Assembly (NCBI GenBank): GCA_030631415.1 | Contig: DAOVLE010000083.1 | Span: 1-19,460, forward strand | Length of the DNA: 19,460 nucleotides | Direction of reading: 5' to 3' | Source: JAAEQG01 sp023133475 | Lineage (GTDB): Bacteria > Planctomycetota > Phycisphaerae > UBA1845 | In this document: piece after piece, positions 1 through 7,448 of the stretch | Layout of the letters: every line of letters starts with the position of its first letter | How positions within the stretch are numbered: the first letter of the stretch is position 1 | Translations under genes and position numbers: made by a program | The notes under the pieces: model-generated | Database searches by the model: none | The model's input: the letters and a program-made list of their open reading frames with translations, nothing else | Told to the model about the DNA's origin: nothing

Positions 1-69
1 ATCAGTACCGCGACCGTAAGGGAGCGGCCCTACTTGGATTGGCCGCTCCCTTACGGTCGCGGTACTGAT
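1..69. repeat. Perfect 29-bp inverted repeat (hairpin)
   Basis: Positions 1-29 are the exact reverse complement of 41-69, with an 11-nt loop at 30-40. The arms begin ATCAGTACCGCGACCG. The element may extend to the left, because the window begins at the arm's first base. It lacks the GTAG/CTAC ends of the other repeats here, so it belongs to a different family. It lies upstream of the promoter at 94-122 and could end transcription arriving from the left, but no U-tract follows it. Confidence 0.9.
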
Positions 70-80
70 CGGATTCCGTA

Positions 81-93
81 CGCACCAGGTGCG
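81..93. promoter_or_regulatory. Operator-like palindrome abutting a promoter
   Basis: CGCACC-A-GGTGCG is a perfect 6-bp inverted repeat around one central base. It ends one base before the -35 hexamer of the predicted promoter for the dehydrogenase gene. The position suits an activator or repressor site, but no regulator gene lies nearby. The functional role is inferred. Confidence 0.35.
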
Positions 94-122
94 TTGACGA
101 ATGCGCAACTAACCTGGATACT
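94..122 (+). promoter_or_regulatory. Predicted sigma70-type promoter of preTA
   Basis: TTGACG (94-99), a 17-nt spacer and GATACT (117-122) match five of six and four of six consensus positions. Transcription would start near 129, giving a leader of about 95 nt before the ATG at 225. No other promoter-like pair is evident between the hairpin and the gene. Confidence 0.5.
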
Positions 123-224
123 AAACAGGGCAGTTCCAACTGATCCGGTTTTGTTTGGTTCTCTCGCTTTCCGCGATGGATCGCTTGAGCCTGCCGCGTT
201 TTCTGAACAGGAGCGAAGCAAACC

Positions 225-2822
225 ATGGAAAACAACAATCAGCCGATGACTCTTCAAGGGGCGGTCCAGGAGGCTGGTCGCTGTCTGCTCTGCCACGATG
301 CACCCTGCGACACCGACTGCGGAGCCAACAGTGAGCCGGCAACCTTTATCCGCCAACTGCGCCTGGGAAACATCAAAGGTGCCGTGCGGACCCTGCGGAA
401 GAACAACATCCTGGCAGGCACCTGTGCACAGGTCTGCCCGACCTGCCGTCTGTGCGTGCAAGGCTGTTCGCGCAGCGGGATCGATGAGCCGATCCGCATC
501 GCCGAGCTTCAGGCGTTCCTGGCTGACTACGAACGCCGCGAGGGCATGCAGGTGCTGCACGCACCCCCGGCGGGGGGCTGCAAGGTTGCGGTGATCGGTT
601 CGGGGCCTGCGGGTCTGTCGGCGGCGGCTTCGCTGGCGATGAAAGGATATGCCACCGTCGTCTTCGAGAAGGCGGATCAGCCTGGCGGCATCTTGCGCTA
701 TGGCATCCCCAACCACCGGCTTGATCCCGAACTGCTCGACCATGAGATAGAATTGATCCGGAAGCTGGGTGTCCGGTTCGAGTGCGGCAACGGCATCACC
801 ACCCGGGAAGAGTTGGAAAGGCTGCTCCAAGACGACTACGACGCCGTCTTCATCGCCACCGGATGCGACCAACCCTACGGGCTGGGCTTGGCTGACGATG
901 GCCTGAAGGGCGTTTACCCGTGGGACGATTTCCTGGCCCGCGGCAAAGAGCCTCAGGCCCGCGCCGAACTTGCCGCTACCTTGAAGGGCAGGAACGTCGC
1001 GGTGATCGGAGGTGGGTCGGTGGCTATGGACTGCGCCGTCACCGCCAAGCACCTCGGAGCCGACCGTGTATACACCATCTCGCTCGAATCGATGGAGGAG
1101 TTGCCGGCTGACCTTGATGAGAAGCAGTTAGCTTTTGAGGCAGGCATCCGTTTCAAGCCCAGTTGTCGGGTTACCGAGGTGATCGGGGGCAACGGCGTGC
1201 TGAAGGGTGTTCGCGGGGTGGAGATTCGCTGGATCGAGCCAGGCCGCTTCGTGCCCGACAACGCCGAGGACGTTCCCGAGACCGAGTTCTCCCTGCCGGC
1301 TGACATTATGGTGGAAGCCATCGGCGCGGGTTTCTCTGCCGAACTGCAAGGCATATTGAGCGGTTTGGCGACCGAAGCCAGGCGTCCGAAGACCGATGCG
1401 GAAACCATGCGCACCTCGAACCCGCGGGTCTTCGGTGGTGGAGATATGGTGGCGGTGGGCAAGAGCGTGGCGGCTTGTGTGCTGGACGGCAAGAAGGCTG
1501 CCCAAGCCATCGCCGAGGCGTTCCCGCTGAGCAAGCCGGTAACGATGCCCAAGCCCTCGCGCCCCAGCCTGGAGATCGAGTTCTGCGGGCTGCGTTTCAA
1601 GAACCCGTTTTGTCTGTCCTCGTCGCCGGTGGGCAACACGGCGGAGATGGTCGCCCGGGCCTTTGAGGCTGGTTGGGGCGGCGTGGTCTATAAGACTCTG
1701 AACATCGAAAGAGACTACAAGATCATCGACCCCACGCCACGGTTGAACGCCTTGCACCATGGCGATCAGCGTTTCATCGGCTTGCAGAACATCGAGATGG
1801 TAAGCGAGCGGCCTTTGGCCCAGAATCTCAAGGATATTGCCTGGCTTAAAAAGCATTATCCCGACCGGATTTTGATTTCGAGCATCATGGGCTATTCCGA
1901 CGAAGGGTGGGTCGAGTTGGCCAAGGGCTCTGAGGATGCCGGGGCGGACATGCTCGAGCTGAATTTTTCGTGCCCGCAGATGGCGGTCGAAGGGGCTGGG
2001 CACAAGGTGGGGCAAAGCTACGACCTGCTCGAACACTACACCCGGGTAGTCAAGGGCGCGATTTCGATCCCGGTGATGGCCAAGATGACCCCGAACATTA
2101 CGGACATGGTGCCGCCGGCTTTGGCAGCCAAGAAGGGCGGAGCCGATGCCATCTCCGCCATCAATACTGTCCGGGGCATCACCGAAGTCGATCTCGACAC
2201 CTTCGCCCCCATGCCCGCGATTCAGGGCAAGGGTTCGATCAGCGGTTACTCGGGCCCCGGCGTCAAGCCGATCGCCCTGCGTTTTGTGGCGGAACTGGCT
2301 CAGAGCGCCGAACTGGGGCTGCCCGTTTCGGGGCTTGGTGGGCTGGAGACCTGGCGTGATGCCGCCATGTTCCTCCTGATGGGCGCCTCCAATCTGCAAA
2401 TGACCACGGGCATCATGCGTTACGGCTACCGCATCGTCGAGTCGCTGTGCGAAGGGCTGGAAGATTACCTCGAAGCCCAAGGGCTGCAATCCGTCAACGA
2501 GTTGGTCGGAGCCGGCTTGAAGCTCCTGGTCGATCCTTCCGAGCACCATCAGACCAGTCATGTGATCTCGAAGGTGGACCCGGACAAATGCATCGGCTGC
2601 GGGTTGTGCCACATCGTCTGCCACGACGGAGCCAACCAGGCGATGAAGTTCGATCAGTCCAACCGCAAGGCTGAGGTGGACAAAGAGCGCTGCGTGGGCT
2701 GCTTGTTGTGCAAGCATGTGTGCCCGGTTTGGGATTGCATCAGCACCGACCAGGTTGATGCACCTGTCGTCGGAGGGCAGCACCAGGACGCATTGGCTTT
2801 CGTCGAGCGAAATCAGGTGTAG
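225..2822 (+). CDS. preTA: Fused NAD(P)H-dependent dihydropyrimidine dehydrogenase (PreT-PreA)
   Basis: Reduces uracil and thymine to their 5,6-dihydro forms, the first step of reductive pyrimidine breakdown. The 865 residues combine both subunits of the E. coli PreT/PreA enzyme, in the order of the single-chain animal enzyme. N-terminal iron-sulfur cysteines are C20, C23, C28, C32 and C67, C71, C74, C77, C81. An FAD motif GSGPAG lies at 125-130 and a NAD(P)H motif GGGSVA at 262-267. A PreA-type flavin barrel begins near 448 (NPFCLSSSPVG; NFSCPQM at 580-586). Two [4Fe-4S] motifs close the chain (C789, C792, C795, C799; C823, C826, C829, C833). The residue aligning with the animal catalytic Cys (LACGQ) is V595 in HKVGQ. 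AGGAG at 209-213 supports this ATG. The stop TAG is part of a REP repeat. No dihydropyrimidinase or ureidopropionase gene is adjacent. Family assignment is firm; the natural substrate is inferred. Confidence 0.93.
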   Translation: MENNNQPMTLQGAVQEAGRCLLCHDAPCDTDCGANSEPATFIRQLRLGNIKGAVRTLRKNNILAGTCAQVCPTCRLCVQGCSRSGIDEPIRIAELQAFLADYERREGMQVLHAPPAGGCKVAVIGSGPAGLSAAASLAMKGYATVVFEKADQPGGILRYGIPNHRLDPELLDHEIELIRKLGVRFECGNGITTREELERLLQDDYDAVFIATGCDQPYGLGLADDGLKGVYPWDDFLARGKEPQARAELAATLKGRNVAVIGGGSVAMDCAVTAKHLGADRVYTISLESMEELPADLDEKQLAFEAGIRFKPSCRVTEVIGGNGVLKGVRGVEIRWIEPGRFVPDNAEDVPETEFSLPADIMVEAIGAGFSAELQGILSGLATEARRPKTDAETMRTSNPRVFGGGDMVAVGKSVAACVLDGKKAAQAIAEAFPLSKPVTMPKPSRPSLEIEFCGLRFKNPFCLSSSPVGNTAEMVARAFEAGWGGVVYKTLNIERDYKIIDPTPRLNALHHGDQRFIGLQNIEMVSERPLAQNLKDIAWLKKHYPDRILISSIMGYSDEGWVELAKGSEDAGADMLELNFSCPQMAVEGAGHKVGQSYDLLEHYTRVVKGAISIPVMAKMTPNITDMVPPALAAKKGGADAISAINTVRGITEVDLDTFAPMPAIQGKGSISGYSGPGVKPIALRFVAELAQSAELGLPVSGLGGLETWRDAAMFLLMGASNLQMTTGIMRYGYRIVESLCEGLEDYLEAQGLQSVNELVGAGLKLLVDPSEHHQTSHVISKVDPDKCIGCGLCHIVCHDGANQAMKFDQSNRKAEVDKERCVGCLLCKHVCPVWDCISTDQVDAPVVGGQHQDALAFVERNQV

Positions 2823-2992
2823 GGCGGGTGGCATGGTCCACGCTTGCGTGGCCATGTACACGCTGCGCGAAAGCGTGCGGCGTGGAACATGGTCAAGAAC
2901 CACCTCGAAAAGTCATCAGGCAAATCGTAACGTTATCGAGGGTGGTTCTTGACCATGCCACCCACCAGGAAGGCGGGTGAAACCCGCCCTAC
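2819..2992. repeat. Composite REP-bounded palindromic element
   Basis: Begins GTAGGGCGGG at 2819, using the preTA stop codon, and ends with GGCGGGTGAAACCCGCC plus CTAC (2972-2992). Inside are nested inverted repeats: GGGTGGCATGGTC (2825-2837) with its complement at 2951-2963; CATGGTCAAGAACCACC (2888-2904) with its complement at 2941-2957; CCACGC-TT-GCGTGG (2838-2851); and CACGCT/AGCGTG (2859-2864/2872-2877). Several pairings exclude one another. It fills the whole gap between the convergent preTA and Rid genes and may act as a two-way terminator. Part of it recurs at the right end of the window. Confidence 0.8.
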
Positions 2993-2998
2993 AGTTCT

Positions 2999-3400
2999 CT
3001 ATGCGGAAGATTCCCGAGAGGATATTGCCTCCGCTTCCACCTCGATCAACATGTCGGGATCAATCAGCGCGTTGACTTCCACCATCGTCGTGGCGGGCGG
3101 GTGGCTGTCGAAGAACTCGGCGTGTGCTCGGCCGAAGTCAGCCCAGCGGCTTATGTCGGTAACGAACATGCGGGTGCGGACGACGTGTTCGCAGCCAGCC
3201 CCCAGATCGTTCAGTGCCTGGCGGATGATCTCCAGGCAACGCTGCGTCTGGGCGTAGGCATCTCCCGGTGCGTGAACTCCGCCTCCCTCTGACACCGGGG
3301 CTGTGCCGGTTACGTAGATGTGATTCCCCGCGCGAATCGCGCGGCAATAACCGATCTGAGACTCCCACGGAGCATCCGAATAGGTTCGTTGAAATCGCAT
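2999..3400 (-). CDS. Rid/YjgF/UK114-family protein, non-RidA subgroup
   Basis: 133 residues, the usual length for this small trimeric cytosolic family. Family features run throughout: GYCRAIRAGNHIYVTGTAP (17-35), Q51 and Q53 in the central helix region, RTRMFVTDI (75-83), PPATTMVEV (101-109) and the closing IEVEAEAI (119-126). Archetypal RidA deaminates reactive enamines and imines using an Arg in the PARSCVEV segment. Here that position is T104, so RidA-type imine deaminase activity is doubtful and the protein probably belongs to another Rid subgroup of uncertain function. The ATG is preceded by GAGGTG at a suitable distance. The gene lies downstream of the amidase in the same direction, separated by a palindromic element, and converges with preTA. 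Its TAG stop lies 6 nt from the neighbouring repeat's CTAC. A functional link to pyrimidine reduction is possible, since other Rid-like proteins act in pyrimidine breakdown, but nothing here shows it. Confidence 0.85.
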   Translation of the reverse strand: MRFQRTYSDAPWESQIGYCRAIRAGNHIYVTGTAPVSEGGGVHAPGDAYAQTQRCLEIIRQALNDLGAGCEHVVRTRMFVTDISRWADFGRAHAEFFDSHPPATTMVEVNALIDPDMLIEVEAEAISSRESSA

Positions 3401-3411
3401 GATGTGTCACC

Positions 3412-3553
3412 TCTACCCGTCAAACGACGGGTGGCCAACCGCTTTAGCAGACGGGTGGCCCATCGCTTTAGCGGTGGGGGACGCGAATACTCCACGCGAT
3501 TCGTGTCCCCCACGGCTAAAGCCATGGGCCACCCGGGTTCTACCCGTCGAACG
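3412..3553. repeat. Palindromic element flanked by 15-bp direct repeats
   Basis: TCTACCCGTCAAACG (3412-3426) and TCTACCCGTCGAACG (3539-3553) match at 14 of 15 positions and flank a 112-bp insert. The insert has two 36-nt arms, 3453-3488 and 3499-3534, which are inverted repeats with three mismatches around a 10-nt loop. A partial 24-nt tandem copy of the left arm start lies at 3429-3452. The right flank is the 3' end of the amidase gene, encoding its last residues and stop, so the left flank looks like a duplicated target site. Also present is ACCCGTC-AAAC-GACGGGT (3415-3432). No transposase is encoded. Confidence 0.8.
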
Positions 3554-6500
3554 CCTCCTGAAAACCGGCGAAGTCGTCGAGGTCAACGTCACCGTCAACG
3601 TCAAAGTCGAACGCCTGGCAGTCCGGCTGAGCGTAGCCGCCACCGGGGCCGGTGAGGCAACCGGGAAACGCGGCGAAGTCGAGGAGGTCGATGTGGCTGT
3701 CATCGTTGTAGTCCCCGTTTGGCCAGCGATCAACGAAGACCCATTTGACCGCGTCGGCATAGAGGCGGTAGTGCCACGTCTCGCTGGGCCGACCGGTGAT
3801 GGTCTCTTCCGAAATGTTGACCGATGCGTTATCGACACCCTGGCCGACTTGGAACCAGTGCTGCCCGAGCGAAATCCACTCGTCGAAGTTGGGCTCTTCG
3901 AGAGCGCCGGTGGGAATCTGGTCGATGAGTAAGGCGGTTTGGCCTTGGTGGTGCCGGACGGTGTGCCGGGCGTCGTAGCAGTTCGCGCCGTTGGCCCAGG
4001 TCACAAAGACCTCGTACTTGCCGGGCGTAACGATGGTCGGGATGAACGTTGCGTTGTCGGTGCCGCTGTTAGGCACTTCATAGGTGATGAACCGGCTGCC
4101 ACTGCCGGACAGGCCGGGGGCGGCACTTTTGATCGAGCTGTTGGCCCAGGTGCCGACTTCGTTGTAGGCCGGCGGCAACGTCACCACCCCCTCCGAATCC
4201 CGCGACTCCAGAATGATGTCATCCGGAATCAGCAAGTCGAAAAAGTCGAGGACAGCCGCCATGATCTCCGTGCGGCAAAGCCCGTCGGTGATAGTCTCAA
4301 ACGGGAAGGCGAAGTGCACAACCTTAAACGACCCGTCGTGCACCACTCCGGCATCGCCGCCTATCCCGCCCGAATAGGTCAGAGCGGCTGTGCTGCCGCC
4401 GAACGTGCCCAACACGTCGGGATAGTTCACGTCGTAAATTGAAGCCCCGTCGTCAAATGTGAACGGGCTGATGCCGTCGAAAATCGAGCCGGGTACGGGG
4501 GTGACGTCGTAGGTGCCGGCGCCGTCAGCCTGGTAGTCGGCTTTGAGATAGTCATTGTAGAACGACCGCCCGTTGTCGAGGTGGTCCAGGTCCCACCCAA
4601 TCTCGGCACCGGACACGAACAGCCTTCCACCCCCGTCCAGATAGGCAGTCAGGAGGGACTGCTCAGTGTCGTCGAAGGTGTGGTCGGCGGACGATTCCTC
4701 GCCGCTCTGCCAGATGACCGCCTGGTAGGGTGTTAGATCAACGTCCCCGTCGCGGACAGCTTCGTTGGCACAGAAATCAAAGGCGATTTCACTGGGGTCG
4801 ATAGCCGTTGCGAACGTGCGGATGTAGGCGTAGTGGTTCATTAGGCCCAGCCGCTCACGCCGCATCGGATCGCTATCATAGGGGTCATCCTCGACGAGCA
4901 TCATGCCCCGATCGAGGCGGTCGAACCCGTTGACGACGAGTATGGGGCTGGTGCCGTCGTCGCGGGCCTTGACGCCGCCGATCTCCGATGGGAACGATTG
5001 CCCGCCCGCGTTGGTGGCACAGACCCGGAAATAGTGGATCGAACCCGGCTCCAATCCGGCAAAGCCAATCGAGGTGCCGGCTGTCGCGGTGCCGTCATCG
5101 AAGCCGCACCCGTCTTGGCTGATCTGCACCAGGTATCCGGTGGCGGGATCGCCGAGCAGATCATCACCGATGTTGGAGGGCGGCGAGTGCCAACTCACCC
5201 GGACATCGCCGTTGCCGAGGTTGCAAACCGACAGGTGCGTCGGCGGCTCGGGCAGGAGCGTTTCGACCGGAATCGGGGTGGACGAAGGCCCATCAGCCTC
5301 ATTATGCCACCATTTGACGATAGCCTGATATATCGCACGCGAGACCATGTCGCGGAAACGAGGGTCCAGAATCGAGTTCGCGTCGGTCTCGCTGTCGTGG
5401 TAAGCCACTTCGACCAGCACCCCGGGCGTCTCGTCGTTGTAGGCTGGGTTCAACTCACCGAACCAGGCGCTGTACAGGTTGGCAGGCCAACTCGGGTCAT
5501 TCCAACCGATGCGGAGGTCGTTGGCCATCTCGTCGCGGATGCGTGTCGCAAGCGTGTCACTACCGGCGACACCGCTGAACTCGCCGAATGGGCTGGGCGG
5601 ATCGTTAGGCCCATAGACGTAGACCTGGGTGCCGTGGCCTGACCCGCTGCCGGCGTTGGTGTGCCAGGAGATGTAGATCGAGTCTTCCCAGCTTTCGTTT
5701 TCCCACTTGGCGTAGCGGGGCATTGCCGAGACGGTCCCGTAGGGTGTGCCCGGCTGACCCATGAACACCGCGAAGTATCTGCCGGACTCCTCCCACCGAG
5801 GCCAACCGCTGATGCTGCCACCATCGACGTAGTCGCCCATGCCACCGCCGAAACGAACCGCATCGGCGATGACAAACTTTGATGGGTCGGACCCCTGGTT
5901 GGAGATTTCCACCGACCCCCGGGCGGCGTCGCGCCCAGCCTCGAAATGGTAGACACCCAAAAAGCGCCAGGTGTTCCCGTCATGCTGCATGTTGATGACG
6001 TGCGTGGTCGTCCCGCCGGTGTGGTTGACTCGCACCATGGCATCGGTTGGCCGATTGGGCGAACTCGGCGTCCAGACGTAGACCGCGTAGTGCCCGGCTT
6101 CGGGAATGCCGGGGGCGTAGGTTGCGACGGCGGTTTCGGTCGTGCTGACGGGGCTGTATTGGTAGTTGACACCGTACCAGTTTCCGGAGGTGGTGCTGTC
6201 GGCCCAGGTTCCCGAGGTGGTGTAGTCTGGTGCCCCGTCGGAGTTGTCCACGATGACCATGTTGGCGTTGAAGTCTCGCTCTCGACAAGGCCAAACGTTT
6301 GCACCAGCGTTGTGCAGGTATCGGGCAAGGTGGTTGAAGACGGCTTCGGCGTTGCTGTGGTCCTCGATGATCCCGAAGCAGTTAGGCCGTTGAGTCGCCC
6401 ACCGGCTGAGGGCGGATGAGTAGTACCAGCCGTGCCCGGGGCTTAGGAACACGGTTTTGCCGGAAAGCGCGCCGGTGGGTTGGCCTGGGTTATAGGTCGG

Positions 6501-6959
6501 CAGCCCGCCTGCTCGTGATGGGTGGCCCGCGATGGAAGCGTCGATTTCCGGCTTGTCCAATTCACCGGTGGGCGGCGGCAGATAATCGGGCAGCGGCTTG
6601 TACTTTGCTTCGGGGTTCTCGATGGGTTTGGCGTAGATGGCGAATCCGCGCAGGCCCTCGATCCGGCGAAGCCGTTCGACCTGGTCGTGGATAATGTGTT
6701 CACATTGCAGCTCGGTCATATTGCCCAGGAATGCCGCGGGCATTTGGACATAGGTTCTCACCACGGTTCCTTGCACCACTACCCGATCGAGTGTTGTCCT
6801 TTGTGGAAGGCTGGACGTACGATCTGCCATGGATGCGCGCGGTGAAGACTCGCCGATCCAGGCTTGGACTAAAGCCGTCGCCCGGTCGGCTTCGGCTGGA
6901 GTTGCCGCAGAGGGCAGTGCCGCCACACCACAGATGAGGGTTGTCAGTATTGAAAACAT
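3540..6959 (-). CDS. Secreted N-acetylmuramoyl-L-alanine amidase, multidomain, dockerin-like tail
   Basis: Predicted zinc amidase cutting the bond between muramic acid and the peptide stem of peptidoglycan. The start at 6959 gives 1139 residues opening with a signal peptide (MFSILTTLICGVAALPSAAT); an upstream in-frame ATG at 7079 would bury it. Amidase_3 residues are H176 (SPGHG), E199 (IIED), H433 (SWHTNA) and E517 (LVEVAYHD). Between the CRERDF strand and SWHTNA sits an inserted beta-sandwich, about 236-370, with the pattern of golvesin/xanthan-lyase C-terminal domains (VIVDNSDGAPDY, GHYAVYVW, IADAVRF). A fibronectin type III domain follows (about 571-665), then a region of xanthan-lyase-like appearance (about 673-910), a second golvesin-like domain (about 914-1077), and a tail with two Asp-rich loops (GDYNDDSHIDLLDF, DFDVDGDVDLDDF) resembling planctomycete dockerin-like ends. 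An extracytoplasmic site is expected. The catalytic call is solid; the 673-910 call is weak. Confidence 0.85.
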   Translation of the reverse strand: MFSILTTLICGVAALPSAATPAEADRATALVQAWIGESSPRASMADRTSSLPQRTTLDRVVVQGTVVRTYVQMPAAFLGNMTELQCEHIIHDQVERLRRIEGLRGFAIYAKPIENPEAKYKPLPDYLPPPTGELDKPEIDASIAGHPSRAGGLPTYNPGQPTGALSGKTVFLSPGHGWYYSSALSRWATQRPNCFGIIEDHSNAEAVFNHLARYLHNAGANVWPCRERDFNANMVIVDNSDGAPDYTTSGTWADSTTSGNWYGVNYQYSPVSTTETAVATYAPGIPEAGHYAVYVWTPSSPNRPTDAMVRVNHTGGTTTHVINMQHDGNTWRFLGVYHFEAGRDAARGSVEISNQGSDPSKFVIADAVRFGGGMGDYVDGGSISGWPRWEESGRYFAVFMGQPGTPYGTVSAMPRYAKWENESWEDSIYISWHTNAGSGSGHGTQVYVYGPNDPPSPFGEFSGVAGSDTLATRIRDEMANDLRIGWNDPSWPANLYSAWFGELNPAYNDETPGVLVEVAYHDSETDANSILDPRFRDMVSRAIYQAIVKWWHNEADGPSSTPIPVETLLPEPPTHLSVCNLGNGDVRVSWHSPPSNIGDDLLGDPATGYLVQISQDGCGFDDGTATAGTSIGFAGLEPGSIHYFRVCATNAGGQSFPSEIGGVKARDDGTSPILVVNGFDRLDRGMMLVEDDPYDSDPMRRERLGLMNHYAYIRTFATAIDPSEIAFDFCANEAVRDGDVDLTPYQAVIWQSGEESSADHTFDDTEQSLLTAYLDGGGRLFVSGAEIGWDLDHLDNGRSFYNDYLKADYQADGAGTYDVTPVPGSIFDGISPFTFDDGASIYDVNYPDVLGTFGGSTAALTYSGGIGGDAGVVHDGSFKVVHFAFPFETITDGLCRTEIMAAVLDFFDLLIPDDIILESRDSEGVVTLPPAYNEVGTWANSSIKSAAPGLSGSGSRFITYEVPNSGTDNATFIPTIVTPGKYEVFVTWANGANCYDARHTVRHHQGQTALLIDQIPTGALEEPNFDEWISLGQHWFQVGQGVDNASVNISEETITGRPSETWHYRLYADAVKWVFVDRWPNGDYNDDSHIDLLDFAAFPGCLTGPGGGYAQPDCQAFDFDVDGDVDLDDFAGFQEAFDG

Positions 6960-7024
6960 AGCTCGATACTCGCAAAGGCAACCATCCCAACTACGGGCAT
7001 GCCCTTGACCGCGCGGTGCGGCAC

Positions 7025-7057
7025 AAAAACAGAGAGCACGCCCGAAAGCGTCTCTCT
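7025..7057 (-). terminator. Terminator-like hairpin in the amidase leader
   Basis: Read on the minus strand, GAGAGA-CGC pairs with GCG-(TG)-CTCTCT around a UUUCGG loop, and GUUUUUG follows. This is the form of an intrinsic terminator. No minus-strand gene lies upstream of it before the divergent response regulator. It may therefore be an attenuator in the amidase leader, ending about 65 nt before the start codon, or a barrier to antisense transcription. Confidence 0.4.
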
Positions 7058-7129
7058 CATCTCCCGAATGGGCTGCCACGGTGAAGAAGCTGCCTCTCCA
7101 CCATGCCGATATGTCATCTTAACCGAACA

Positions 7130-7291
7130 GTAGGGTGGGTGGAACCTCGCGGAGCGAGGTGGAACCCACCAGCCGGAAACGAGCCCAAAGTCCAGAATCC
7201 CGTTGGTTTCTGACTTTGGACCCTGGACTAGGGACTTATTAGCCGGCGTGGTGGGTTCCACCTCGCTCTGCGAGGTTCCACCCAACCCTAC
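7130..7291. repeat. MITE-like element with about 41-bp terminal inverted repeats
   Basis: The left arm (7131-7171) and right arm (7249-7290) are inverted repeats differing by one inserted base and one substitution. The ends are GTAG (7130-7133) and CTAC (7288-7291). Each arm is itself hairpin-forming (CCTCGCGGAGCGAGG and its partner). The interior carries a further pair, CCAAAGTC (7185-7192) and GACTTTGG (7212-7219). The 162-bp element is non-coding and separates the divergent amidase and response-regulator genes. The rest of the 489-bp gap holds only the leader sites listed separately. Confidence 0.85.
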
Positions 7292-7381
7292 GTCCGTCCC
7301 CATTTTCTTCGTGGGCATATCTATGGGGTATTTACCGACGGGTTTGGTGCCCTGAAATGTCGATAAGCACTTATGCAGACG

Positions 7382-7419
7382 AAGCATGCTTCTCACCCGG
7401 CACAAACGGCGGCATGCTT
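7382..7419. promoter_or_regulatory. Paired GCATGC sites in the response-regulator leader
   Basis: AAGCATGCTT (7382-7391) is a 10-bp palindrome, and GCATGCTT recurs at 7412-7419, 28 bp further on. They lie just upstream of the AGGAG ribosome site at 7433-7437. The two copies can pair as a stem (AAGCATGC/GCATGCTT) or serve as a double protein-binding site. The function is inferred from position alone. Confidence 0.3.
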
Positions 7420-7448
7420 GCATGATGCGAACAGGAGAACCACAGTCC

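Noticed and set aside
51..1052. 333-codon minus-strand frame over the preTA 5' end and hairpin
   Set aside because: It overlaps the promoter, hairpin and N-terminal iron-sulfur region of preTA, and its product resembles no family.
1128..2903. 591-codon open frame antisense to preTA
   Set aside because: It lies fully opposite a gene with clear motifs. Long antisense frames are common in GC-rich genes, and its translation shows no domain or plausible ribosome site.
6960..7079. Longer amidase start at 7079
   Set aside because: It would place 40 residues of non-signal sequence before an evident signal peptide and would run through the terminator-like hairpin.
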